From Parvimonas sp000223315 (GTDB taxonomy: Bacteria > Bacillota > Clostridia > Tissierellales > Peptoniphilaceae), in the NCBI GenBank assembly GCA_050262155.1, contig CP189843.1, positions 1,426,001 to 1,490,000 on the forward strand: DNA of 64,000 bases, given 5' to 3'. The notes beneath the pieces were generated by a model, which worked only from the letters and a program-made list of their open reading frames with translations, ran no database searches and was not told where the DNA came from. Shown here one piece after another: positions 34,810 through 43,600 of the stretch. A program made the translations under genes and the position numbers. Within the stretch, counting starts at the first letter, position 1. The number at the start of each line of letters is the position of its first letter.

Positions 34810-35241
34810 CTAATTTTCTTCTAACATATCTATTCTCTTTTGATGACGACCACCCTCGAAGCCCTCTTCAATAAAAGTTTTTACAATATCTTTTGCTAGT
34901 TCAATTCCGGTAACTCTTGCTCCCAAGCAAAGAACATTTGCATTATTATGTTTTCTTGTCATTCTAGCTGAAAAACTTTCACTACAAAGACCTGCACGAA
35001 TTCCTTTAACCTTATTACAAGCTATTGAAATTCCGATGCCTGTTCCACAAATTGCAATTCCTAAAGAATTTTCATTTTCTAAAACTTTTTTACAAACAGC
35101 TTTTCCAAAAAGCGGATAATCCACGCTTTTAGTTTCATCTGTTCCTACATTTATAACTTCATGTCCCAATTCTTCTAAAAATTTTACAAGTTCGTTTTTC
35201 ATCTCAACTGCTGAGTGATCATTACCTATTATTATCTTCAT
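34810..35241 (-). CDS. rpiB: Ribose-5-phosphate isomerase B
   Basis: A 143-residue RpiB/LacAB-family enzyme interconverting ribose-5-phosphate and ribulose-5-phosphate. The signature includes 'IIGNDHSAVEMKNEL', the active-site 'GIAICGTGIGISIACNKVKGIRAGL' (Cys as base), 'SARMTRKHNNANVLCLGAR' and a C-terminal 'FEGGRHQKRIDML'. It is the first gene of the rpiB-gpsA operon and is transcribed divergently from the sigma factor gene. Confidence 0.93.
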   Translation of the reverse strand: MKIIIGNDHSAVEMKNELVKFLEELGHEVINVGTDETKSVDYPLFGKAVCKKVLENENSLGIAICGTGIGISIACNKVKGIRAGLCSESFSARMTRKHNNANVLCLGARVTGIELAKDIVKTFIEEGFEGGRHQKRIDMLEEN

Positions 35242-35274
35242 AAAACTCTCCTTATATGATATTTAATATAACTA

Positions 35275-35303
35275 ATAATAATATATTTATGAATTATAGT
35301 CAA
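35275..35303 (-). promoter_or_regulatory. Promoter of rpiB-gpsA
   Basis: Minus-strand TTGACT (35303-35298), a 17-base spacer and TATTAT (35280-35275). A TTTAGTAACTT repeat begins at 35308, just upstream of the -35 box. Confidence 0.6.
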
Positions 35304-35365
35304 GCACTTTAGTAACTTATAAAGATACTTTATACTAAATAATATAAATTTTAGTAACTTTACAA

Positions 35366-35394
35366 TTGACTTAAAGTTAAATTAGTAGTATAAT
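35366..35394 (+). promoter_or_regulatory. Promoter of the sigma factor gene
   Basis: TTGACT (35366-35371), a 17-base spacer and TATAAT (35389-35394). The second TTTAGTAACTT copy (35350-35360) ends 5 bases before the -35 box. Confidence 0.65.
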
Positions 35395-35465
35395 TATATC
35401 AAGAATTAGTAAACTTAACCCAACAACTGAAAATACCGTCATATCTAGTCATATCAGGAGGAAAG

Positions 35466-36020
35466 ATGTACGACAGAGAAAAAATCATAAAAGACTTTAG
35501 CCCTTTGATAAAAGCGAGTATAAAAAAGTATTTTGCCAATTACATAAGCTATGAAGATGCATATCAAGACGGAGTTGTAAAAATTTTGGAGCTTTTGGAG
35601 AGCTATAAAGGCGGTGGAAAAGTTTCACTTGAATGTTATTTAAAATATCAATTAAAATTTTTTTATATGCAAAAATTTTTTAAAAGAAAAAAAGAAAACG
35701 AAAAGACATATACAAAAATATATCAGACAAAGGATGATGAAACAATTGAAGTTTTGGAGCTTATTGTTGATGAAAATGCAGATACACAAAAAGAGATTGA
35801 AACAAGTGAGTTAAATAAAAAAGTAAGAGAAATTGTGTCCACTCTCCCCCAAAAGCAAAGAGAGGTTATAGAATATAAATTTTATGAAAATTTAAAAAAC
35901 AGAGAAATTGCAGATAGAATGAAAATAAAAGAAGATACAGTTAAGGAGTATTATAAAATAGCAAAGAAAAAACTTAAAGATAAATTTATTGAAAATGAGA
36001 TAGATATTAGGGAGTTGTAG
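35466..36020 (+). CDS. Small sigma-70 family RNA polymerase sigma factor
   Basis: A 184-residue two-domain sigma factor. Region 2 (residues 1-75) has 'YISYEDAYQDGVVKILELLESY' and 'SLECYLKYQLKFFYMQKF'. Region 4 (about 120-180) has 'TLPQKQREVIEYKFYENLKNREIADRMKIKEDTVKEYYKIAKKKL', a helix-turn-helix. A short acidic linker joins them, and no region 3 or anti-sigma gene is present. It is ECF- or SigH-like in size; its targets are unknown. The ribosome binding site AGGAGG precedes ATG 35466. Its 3' end runs into a repeat locus. Confidence 0.85.
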   Translation: MYDREKIIKDFSPLIKASIKKYFANYISYEDAYQDGVVKILELLESYKGGGKVSLECYLKYQLKFFYMQKFFKRKKENEKTYTKIYQTKDDETIEVLELIVDENADTQKEIETSELNKKVREIVSTLPQKQREVIEYKFYENLKNREIADRMKIKEDTVKEYYKIAKKKLKDKFIENEIDIREL

Positions 36021-36038
36021 TATTTTGCTACCAATGGG

Positions 36039-36535
36039 ATGTATCGTAGATACATAATAAGTTTAGATTTCTTTCAGAAATACTATTGCTTGTAAACAAG
36101 CAATAGTTGAGATCTTTCGACTACACTACGTTTCGCTCAAGATGACGTATTTGGGGGCTTTACTCTTCTTGGTGCTATGACGTGAAGTATTTTTTTGAAA
36201 ATACTTTTTTATTAATTATTGAAGTCTATCTACTTTTAACGTTAAGCTATAAAACAAAGTATTAAACCTTATACGTCATTTCGACCGAAACAGAACGTAG
36301 TGAAATGAATCTAGCCCTAACTTTGCTTGTTTACAAGCAATAGTAGGTCTGACGCAAAGATTGTTCAAATCTTTGATTTGAGTACAATCGACTGCGGAAA
36401 TCTCATACTTTTGCTTTAGCAAAAGTAAATGTATCGAAGATACATCAAATACAAAAATTTTAGTCATTAAAATAGAGATCTCACTACAATTATTTGTTAC
36501 AAATAATTGTAAGTCCTGCAAAGGACTTGTATAAA
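36039..36535 (+). repeat. Modular hairpin repeat, locus E
   Basis: Palindromes at 36039-36055 and 36429-36445 bracket a ~400-bp unit. In order it has the hairpin ACTATTGC/GCAATAGT (36080-36106), the arm CAAGATGACGT, a core with TTTAACGTTAAGC, the arm ACGTCATTTCGACC and the CAAAGATTGTTC-type cassette (36352-36390). A further fragment with AGTCC/GGACT hairpins reaches 36535. An 81-codon minus-strand ORF here is a repeat by-product. Confidence 0.75.
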
Positions 36536-36609
36536 AAACAATATATAACTGTACTAGATATTTCCTAAATCCACTTTACAATTATATTTCTATCCCCCTA
36601 TTATTTCAA

Positions 36610-36635
36610 AAAGGACTCTTTGAGTTCTTTTTTTG
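36610..36635 (+). terminator. Terminator separated from the sigma gene by repeats
   Basis: AAAGGACTC (36610-36618) pairs with GAGTTCTTT (36622-36630), followed by a T run. It lies 590 bases after the sigma gene stop, beyond repeat locus E. Confidence 0.7.
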
Positions 36636-36713
36636 TATATTTTTATGAAATTTTTACAATTTTGTGGTAAAATATAATATGTATATTTATGTAGATTTTT
36701 ATAAGGAGAAAAA

Positions 36714-38600
36714 ATGACAAATTTTATAGATGAAAAATATGATGTTGTTGTAATCGGTGCAGGTCACGCCGGTTGTGAAGCAGGTCTAGCAAGTGCAAGG
36801 CTTGGACTTAAAACAGCAATTCTTACAATAAGTATGGATTCAGTCGCAGATATGCCCTGCAATCCAAATATAGGTGGTACTGGAAAAGGCCATTTAGTTC
36901 GTGAAATTGACGCTCTAGGTGGAGAAATGGCGATAAATATAGATAAAACTTTTATTCAATCCAGAATGTTAAATACTTCAAAAGGTCCTGCTGTTCACAG
37001 TTTACGTGTTCAAGCGGATAAAAAGATGTACCATACTGAAATGAAAAAAGTTTTGGAAAAAGAAAAAAATATAGATTTAATTCAAGCAGAAGTTAAGGAA
37101 ATTCTAACTGAAAACAATGAAATAACAGGAGTTTTAACAACTTCAAATGAAATCTTTCCTGCAAAGGCAGTTATCATCTGCACAGGAACTTATCTTAAAT
37201 CTATGATTTTAATTGGAGAAAATTGTTATGAAAGTGGTCCTAATAACTGGAAATGCTCCACTTTATTAAGTGATAGTTTAAAAAATTTAGGAATTCCGCT
37301 TAGACGTTTTAAAACCGGAACTCCTGCAAGAGTTCATAGAGACTCAATTGACTATTCAAAAATGGATATTCAAAAGGGAGATGACAATATAATTCCATTT
37401 TCCTTTATGAATGAGGGAAAAGATATTGGAAACCATAAAGAAGATTGTTACTTAACTTATACAACTTTAGAAACTAAAAAAATCATTCAAGATAATCTTC
37501 ATAGAAGTCCGATGTATGCGGGAATTGTAAATGGTGTAGGACCTAGATATTGCCCATCGATTGAGGATAAAATAGTACGTTTTAACGAAAAAGACGAACA
37601 TCAAGTTTTTATTGAGCCTGAGGGTTTGGATACTTTGGAAATGTATGTTCAAGGTGTCAGCAGTACACTTCCCCTTGACGTTCAAAAACAAATGTATAAA
37701 AGTATTTTGGGACTTGAAAATGTTAAGATAATGCGTCCTGCTTATGGAATTGAATATGATTGTATTGATCCGACTATTTTAAGGGCAACTTTAGAGCATA
37801 AGGATATTAAAAATCTTTTCTTTGCAGGTCAAATTAATGGAAGCTCCGGTTATGAAGAAGCTGCAAGTCAAGGTATTATCGCAGGGATAAATTCAGCAAT
37901 GAATATTTTAGGAAAAGAACCTTTTGTTTTAACCAGAAGTGATGCCTATATAGGAGTTTTAATTGACGATTTAATTACAAAAGGAACTGACGAGCCTTAC
38001 AGAATGATGACTTCAAGAACTGAATATAGACTTTCTTTAAGACAGGATAATGCAGATTTAAGACTTACGGAAATGAGTTATAATATAGGTTTGGCAACTA
38101 AAGAACGTTATGAAAAATGCCTGAATAAAAAGACTTTAATAGAAAATGAAATAAATAGATTAAAGTCATCTATCTTAACACCAAAGGAAAATACTAATAA
38201 AGCCTTAGAAGATTTGGGAAGTATGAAACTTAAAACTGCAGTAAGCCTTTATGATTTAATAAAAAGACCTGAATTAGACTATGAGATACTTAAGGATTTA
38301 GATACAACTCGTGAACCTTTGGATAGAGAAATAAAAATGCAAGTTCAAACTATGATTAAATATGAGGGTTATATCGAAAAACAAAGCCAACAAATAGAGG
38401 CATTTAAAAAACTTGAAAACAAAAAACTTGAAAATATCGACTACAATTCCCTATCAGGTCTTAGAATTGAAGCAGTTCAAAAACTTGCAAAATTCAGACC
38501 TGAAACAGTAGGACAAGCGAGTAGAATTTCAGGAGTAAGCCCTGCAGATATAAATGTCTTGCTTATTCATCTTGAAACTCAAAGGAGAAAAAATGGATAA
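36714..38600 (+). CDS. mnmG: tRNA U34 carboxymethylaminomethyl modification enzyme MnmG
   Basis: A 628-residue FAD enzyme that, with MnmE, modifies uridine 34 of tRNAs. It has the N-terminal FAD motif VIGAGHAGCEAG, 'MPCNPNIGGTGKGHLVREIDALGGEM', 'FKTGTPAR', 'RPAYGIEYDC', 'GQINGSSGYEEAA', and the C-terminal 'SGLRIEAVQKLAKFRPETVGQASRISGVSPADI'. Full length. The ribosome binding site AAGGAG and an extended -10 (TGGTAAAAT, 36665-36673) lie upstream. It overlaps rsmG by 8 bases. mnmE is not adjacent in this window. Confidence 0.96.
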   Translation: MTNFIDEKYDVVVIGAGHAGCEAGLASARLGLKTAILTISMDSVADMPCNPNIGGTGKGHLVREIDALGGEMAINIDKTFIQSRMLNTSKGPAVHSLRVQADKKMYHTEMKKVLEKEKNIDLIQAEVKEILTENNEITGVLTTSNEIFPAKAVIICTGTYLKSMILIGENCYESGPNNWKCSTLLSDSLKNLGIPLRRFKTGTPARVHRDSIDYSKMDIQKGDDNIIPFSFMNEGKDIGNHKEDCYLTYTTLETKKIIQDNLHRSPMYAGIVNGVGPRYCPSIEDKIVRFNEKDEHQVFIEPEGLDTLEMYVQGVSSTLPLDVQKQMYKSILGLENVKIMRPAYGIEYDCIDPTILRATLEHKDIKNLFFAGQINGSSGYEEAASQGIIAGINSAMNILGKEPFVLTRSDAYIGVLIDDLITKGTDEPYRMMTSRTEYRLSLRQDNADLRLTEMSYNIGLATKERYEKCLNKKTLIENEINRLKSSILTPKENTNKALEDLGSMKLKTAVSLYDLIKRPELDYEILKDLDTTREPLDREIKMQVQTMIKYEGYIEKQSQQIEAFKKLENKKLENIDYNSLSGLRIEAVQKLAKFRPETVGQASRISGVSPADINVLLIHLETQRRKNG

Positions 38601-39306
38601 TTTAAAAAGTTTAACTCAAAAAGAAAATATTATTTTAAGTGATATAGCTTTAGAAAAATTTGAAATTTACAGAAAATTAATTCTCGAATGGAATGAAAAA
38701 ATTAATTTAACAGCTATTACAGATGAAGAAGCTATGAATACAAAACATTTTTTAGATTGTCTATTACTTACAAAAACAGGACTTTTTGATGATGATAAAT
38801 CTGTTTTAGATGTGGGAACTGGTGCAGGTTTCCCTGCAATTCCACTTAAACTATATAATGAAAATTTAAAAATAACAATGTTGGATAGCTTAAATAAAAG
38901 GATTAAGTTTTTAAATATCGTAATCGAAGATTTGAATTTAAAAAACATAAAAGCTATTCACGGACGTGCTGAAGAAGTCGGGAGAAAAGAGGGTTTTAGA
39001 GAAAGTTTTGATATAGTTAGTTCAAGAGCTGTCGCTTCCCTATCTTTACTTTTGGAATTTACGATTCCATTTTTAAAAGTAAATGGACTTTTTCTTGCAA
39101 TGAAAGGACCTTCATATCTTGAAGAAGTTGAAATTTCAAAAAATGCATTTAAAAAATTAAATTGCAAATTGGAGAAGGTTTTGAATTTTAAAATCGAGCA
39201 AAACGGAGAGATTTCAGAAAGAAATATTTTGATTATAAAAAAGATTGGAAAAACACCGGATAATTTTCCTAGAAATATGGGACAAATAAAGAAAAAACCG
39301 TTATAA
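38593..39306 (+). CDS. rsmG: 16S rRNA (guanine527-N7)-methyltransferase RsmG
   Basis: A 237-residue SAM-dependent methyltransferase that modifies G527 of 16S rRNA. Motifs are 'WNEKINLTAI', 'HFLDCLLL', the SAM site 'VLDVGTGAGFPAIPLKL', 'LDSLNKRIKFL' and 'DIVSSRAVASLSLLLE'. ATG 38593 is chosen because AAAGGAG lies just upstream within mnmG and its overlap with the mnmG stop (8 bases) gives translational coupling; an upstream frame extension has no site. The C-terminal tail ends in 'RNMGQIKKKPL'. A terminator follows directly. Confidence 0.95.
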   Translation: MDNLKSLTQKENIILSDIALEKFEIYRKLILEWNEKINLTAITDEEAMNTKHFLDCLLLTKTGLFDDDKSVLDVGTGAGFPAIPLKLYNENLKITMLDSLNKRIKFLNIVIEDLNLKNIKAIHGRAEEVGRKEGFRESFDIVSSRAVASLSLLLEFTIPFLKVNGLFLAMKGPSYLEEVEISKNAFKKLNCKLEKVLNFKIEQNGEISERNILIIKKIGKTPDNFPRNMGQIKKKPL

Positions 39307-39313
39307 AAGAGTA

Positions 39314-39342
39314 AAAGAAGGTTTAAATACCTTCTTTTTCTG
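39314..39342 (+). terminator. Terminator of mnmG-rsmG
   Basis: AAAGAAGGT (39314-39322) pairs with ACCTTCTTT (39329-39337), followed by further T residues. Confidence 0.85.
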
Positions 39343-39391
39343 TGTTTATTACGAAGTGAAACAATTTACTTTTTATATAATTTTTAATAAT

Positions 39392-40577
39392 ATATAAAGT
39401 TTATTTACTGTTAACGTCTAGCTATTGGACAAAGTATATTCCCTTATACGTCATTTCGACTGTAGCGTAAGCGAAAAGAATCTAGCCCTAACTTTGATTG
39501 TTTACTTGTAAACAATCAATAGTAGGTCTGACGCAAAGATTGTTCAAATCTTTGATTTGAGTACAATCGACTGCGAAAATCTCATACTTTTGCTTTAGCA
39601 AAAGTAAATGTATCGTAGATACATCGATATGAAATTTTCATACTAAATGAAACTCTAGAAAATTTACATAGTAATTATAATTAACATTTTTATTTTTTTA
39701 AGTCCTTTGCAGGACTTACTATTATTTGCAAGCAAATAATAGTGTGAGATCTCTCCGCTCCGTTACACTTCGGTCGAGATGACGTGTTGGGAGCTTCTCT
39801 TTGCAAAGTTCCATAACGTGAGTTATTTTATTTTTTATATAATTTAAAAATACTATGATGTAGATTTTTATTTTTTCTACCATATTTATAAAGATATTTT
39901 GAAGTTTTTTACTACTAACGCCTAGCCACTAAACAATGTTCTTTCCTTATACGTCATTTCGACTATAGCGTAAGCGAAACGAATCTAGCCCTAACTTTGT
40001 TTACTTGTAAACAAAAGTAGGTCTGACGGGGTCGTTGTATCTTTTGATACAATGACTCTGGAAATCTCATACTTTTGCTTTAGCAAAAGTAAATATATCG
40101 TAGCTACATCGATATGAAATTTTCATACTAAATGAAACTCTAGAAAATTTACATAGTAATTATAATTAACATTTTTATTTTTTTAAGTCCTTTGCAGGAC
40201 TTACTATTATTTGCAAGCAAATAATAGTGTGAGATCTCTCCGCTCCGTTACACTTCGGTCGAGATGACGTGTTGGGAGCTTCTCTTTGCAAAGTTCCATA
40301 ACGTGAGTTATTTTATTTTTTATATAATTTAAAAATACTATGATGTAGATTTTTATTTTTTCTACCATATTTATAAAGATATTTTGAAGTTTTTTACTAC
40401 TAACGCCTAGCCACTAAACAAAGTTCTTTCCTTATACGTCATTTCGACTGTAGCGTAAGCGAAACGAATCTAGCCCTAACTTTGTTTACAAATAAACAAA
40501 GTTAGGACTAGATTGACTACGCTCGAGATTACGTATTGGGGTATATCTGCAAAGCACTATGACGTTAGTTATTTCTG
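39392..40577 (+). repeat. Modular hairpin repeat array, locus F (tandem ~485-bp units)
   Basis: The largest array. Two full units (about 39392-39880 and 39881-40365) and a third shortened unit (to about 40577) lie between the convergent rsmG and adhesin genes. A ~330-bp stretch from GATATGAAATTTTC at 39627 recurs at 40111. Unit 1 carries the CAAAGATTGTTC cassette and unit 2 the GGGGTCGTTGTATC cassette. Palindromes lie at 39609-39625 and, degenerate, at 40093-40109. Confidence 0.8.
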
Positions 40578-40588
40578 TTTAAATACAA

Positions 40589-40620
40589 AAAAATGAAGGT
40601 CATTATTGACCCTCATTTTT
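40589..40620 (-). terminator. Terminator of the large adhesin gene
   Basis: AAAAATGAaGGTCA pairs with TGACCcTCATTTTT (40589-40620, one mismatch), with flanking T residues on the minus strand. Confidence 0.8.
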
Positions 40621-40638
40621 TATTGTTTAATCTTTCGA

Positions 40639-43600
40639 TTATTTTGATCTTTTTCTACGTTTAGAATCTATTAAAGCAACTAATGCTCCTGATCCTATTA
40701 ACATATTTGCATATAAAGCTAAGTTTGAGCTTACATTTGTCTTAGGTAATATAGGTTTCTTCAACAAGATTGTTTGATCTGCATCATTAATATCTCTATG
40801 AGAAGCTATTTCTTTACCTTTTTCATACATTGTTTCAAAAGCTACAAGTTTACCTTGTTTCAAATATTTAGCTTCAACAACTGTACTTAACTCAATTTTA
40901 CCATCGCTCTTTTCAGCAACAAAAGTTTTTTCTACAGTTAATGGTTTTCCATCTACCAAGATTTCTTTTCCTGTTGCCTTATCCATCCAAACAAGTTTAA
41001 CTGTATATTCTTTTCCTATAACTAAATTAGTATAATAAACATAATCTGTTAGTGTCAATGTTTTTTCAAGAGCAGCTTCTTTCTTACCATTAACTTTTGC
41101 TTCAGTTCTTAATTTAGGTTCAGGTTGTCTTACTTTTACAGTTTGGTCTTCATCATTAATGTCCTTGTGTGCTGCAACTAATACATTATTTTTATAAACT
41201 TCTTCAAAAGCTACTAATGTTGTATCTTTTTCAAAATGTTTAGCATCCACAGTTACACTTAATTCAACTTCACCATTTTCTTGTTCAGCTACGAATGTTT
41301 TTTCAGCTGTAACAGGTTTTCCATCAACTAGGAATGGTTGTCCTGTTGCCTTATCCATCCATACCAACTTAGCTGTATATGTCTTTCCAACTATTAAATT
41401 GCTATATTTAACAACGTCTGTTAAAACAACTTTGTCAGTTGGTGCATCTTCTTTTTCTCCATTAACCTTTGCTTCTGTTTCTACAGTAGGTTTTTTACGG
41501 TCTGTAATTGTAATTTTTCCACCATTAGCTTTTACTATATCATCTTCAGCTACTTTTGTTACAGTTACATTTCCGTCTTTATCAACTTCAAATTCAATAT
41601 CTGTTACTGTTAAATATCCTTCTGGTGCTGATTCTTCGTGGAATATATATTTTCCAGGTAATAGATTTAATTCCTTAGAAGTTTCTGTTGATTCCCAAGT
41701 AATTGTATTAACTTTTGTATCATTATCTTTGATTAAATTAGTTCCGTCTGCTGACTTAACTGTAATCTTTGCTCCAGGTAATTCTATTCCACCTAAATCA
41801 ACCTTGCTTACTTTAACAGGATTGAAGTTTTCTTTGATTAAAACAGATTGAGCTTCATCATTAATATCTTCATGAGCTCCTACTTTTATGCCATTGTGGA
41901 ACATTTCTTCAAATGCTACTAATGTTGTATCTTTTGTGAAGTGTTTTGAATCTACTTTTACAGTTAATTCAACTTCACCATCTGCTTTATCAGCAACGAA
42001 TGTCTTTTCAGCTGTAAGTTGATTTCCTTCAACTAGGAATGGTTGTCCTGTTGCTTTATCCATCCAAACAAGTTTAACTGTATATTCTTTTCCAATTACC
42101 AAATTCTTATAGCTTACTTTATCTGTTAAAGTTAATTCATCTTTAGCTTTTACTTCTTTTTCTCCATTAACTTTAGCTTCTGTCTTTAAGTCCGGTTTTG
42201 GTTGTTTCACTTTTACAGTTTGGCCTTCGTCTTCAAGATCTTTGTGAGTTGCAACTAATTTATCGCCTTTATAAACTTCTTCAAAAGCTACTAATGTTGT
42301 ATCTTCTTTAAAATCTTTAGCATCTAAAGTTACACTCAATTCAACTTGACCATCTGCTTCGTTAGCTACGAATTCTTTTTCTGCTGTAACAGGGTTTCCA
42401 TTAACTTTGAATGGTTCTCCTGTTGCTTTATCCATCCATACCAACTTAGCTGTATATTTCTTTCCAACGATTAAATTCTTGTACTTAACAACATCTGTTA
42501 GAACAACTTTATCGGTTGGTGCATCTTCTTTTTTATCATTAACCTTTGCTTCTGTTTCTACAGTAGGTTTTTTACGGTCTGTAATTGTAATTTTTCCGCC
42601 TTCAGCTTTAACTATATCATCTTCAGCTACTTTTGTTACTGTTACTTTTCCGTCATTATCAACTTCAAACTCAATATCTGTTACTGTTAAATATCCTTCA
42701 GGTGCTGATTCTTCGTGGAATACATATTTCCCAGGTAATAGATTTAATTCCTTAGGAGTATTAGTTGATACCCAAGTAATTGTATTAACCTTTGTATCAT
42801 TATCTTTGATTAAATTAGTTCCGTCTGCTGACTTAACTGTAATCTTTGCTCCAGGTAATTCTGTTCCGCCTAAATCAACCTTACTTACTTTAACAGGATT
42901 AAAGTTTTCTTTAATTACAACAGTTTGAGCTTCATCATTAATGTCCTCATGAGCAGCTACTTGTACGTTATTTTCAAACATTTTTTCAAATGCTACTAAT
43001 TTAGTTTCTTTAGTGAAATAATCTGAATCTACAGTTACATTTAGCTCTACTTCACCATCCGCTTTATCAGCAACGAATGTAGTTTCAGCTTTAATAGGAT
43101 TTCCTTCAGCTAAGAATGGTTGTTTAGTTTCCTTATCCATCCATACTAACCTAACTGTATAAGTTTTTCCAACTATTAAATTCTTATAGCTTACTTTATC
43201 AGTTAAAGTTAATTGATTTTTAGCTTTTGCTTCTTTTTGTCCATTAACTTTAGCTTCTGTCTTGATTGAAATTCCTTTACGGTCTGTAATTGTAATCTTT
43301 CCGCCATCAACTTCAACTTTGTCATCTTGAGCTACTTTTGTTACTTTTACTTTTCCGTCTTTATCAACTTCAAATTCAATATCTGTTACTTTTAAATATC
43401 CTTCAGGTGCTGATTCTTCGTGGAATATATATTTACCTGCTCTTAATTTTAATTCCTTAGGAGTATTAGTTGATACCCAAGTAACTGAATTAACTCTTAT
43501 ACCATTATTGCTGATTAAGTCTGAACCGTCAGCTGATTTTACAGTAATTTTTGCTCCGGCTAATTCTGTTCCGCCTAAATCAACCTTGCTTACTTTAACA

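Noticed and set aside
36276..36521. 81-codon minus-strand ORF in repeat locus E
   Set aside because: It is built from repeat modules and shares peptide strings with the ORF at 58416-58613; no start signal.
39392..40577. Possible CRISPR array
   Set aside because: Units are ~485 bp with internal palindromes and no regular 25-40-bp spacers; no cas genes are present.
41399..42928. Two long plus-strand ORFs (150 and 173 codons) of similar sequence
   Set aside because: They are antisense to repeated blocks of the adhesin; their similarity reflects the DNA repeats.
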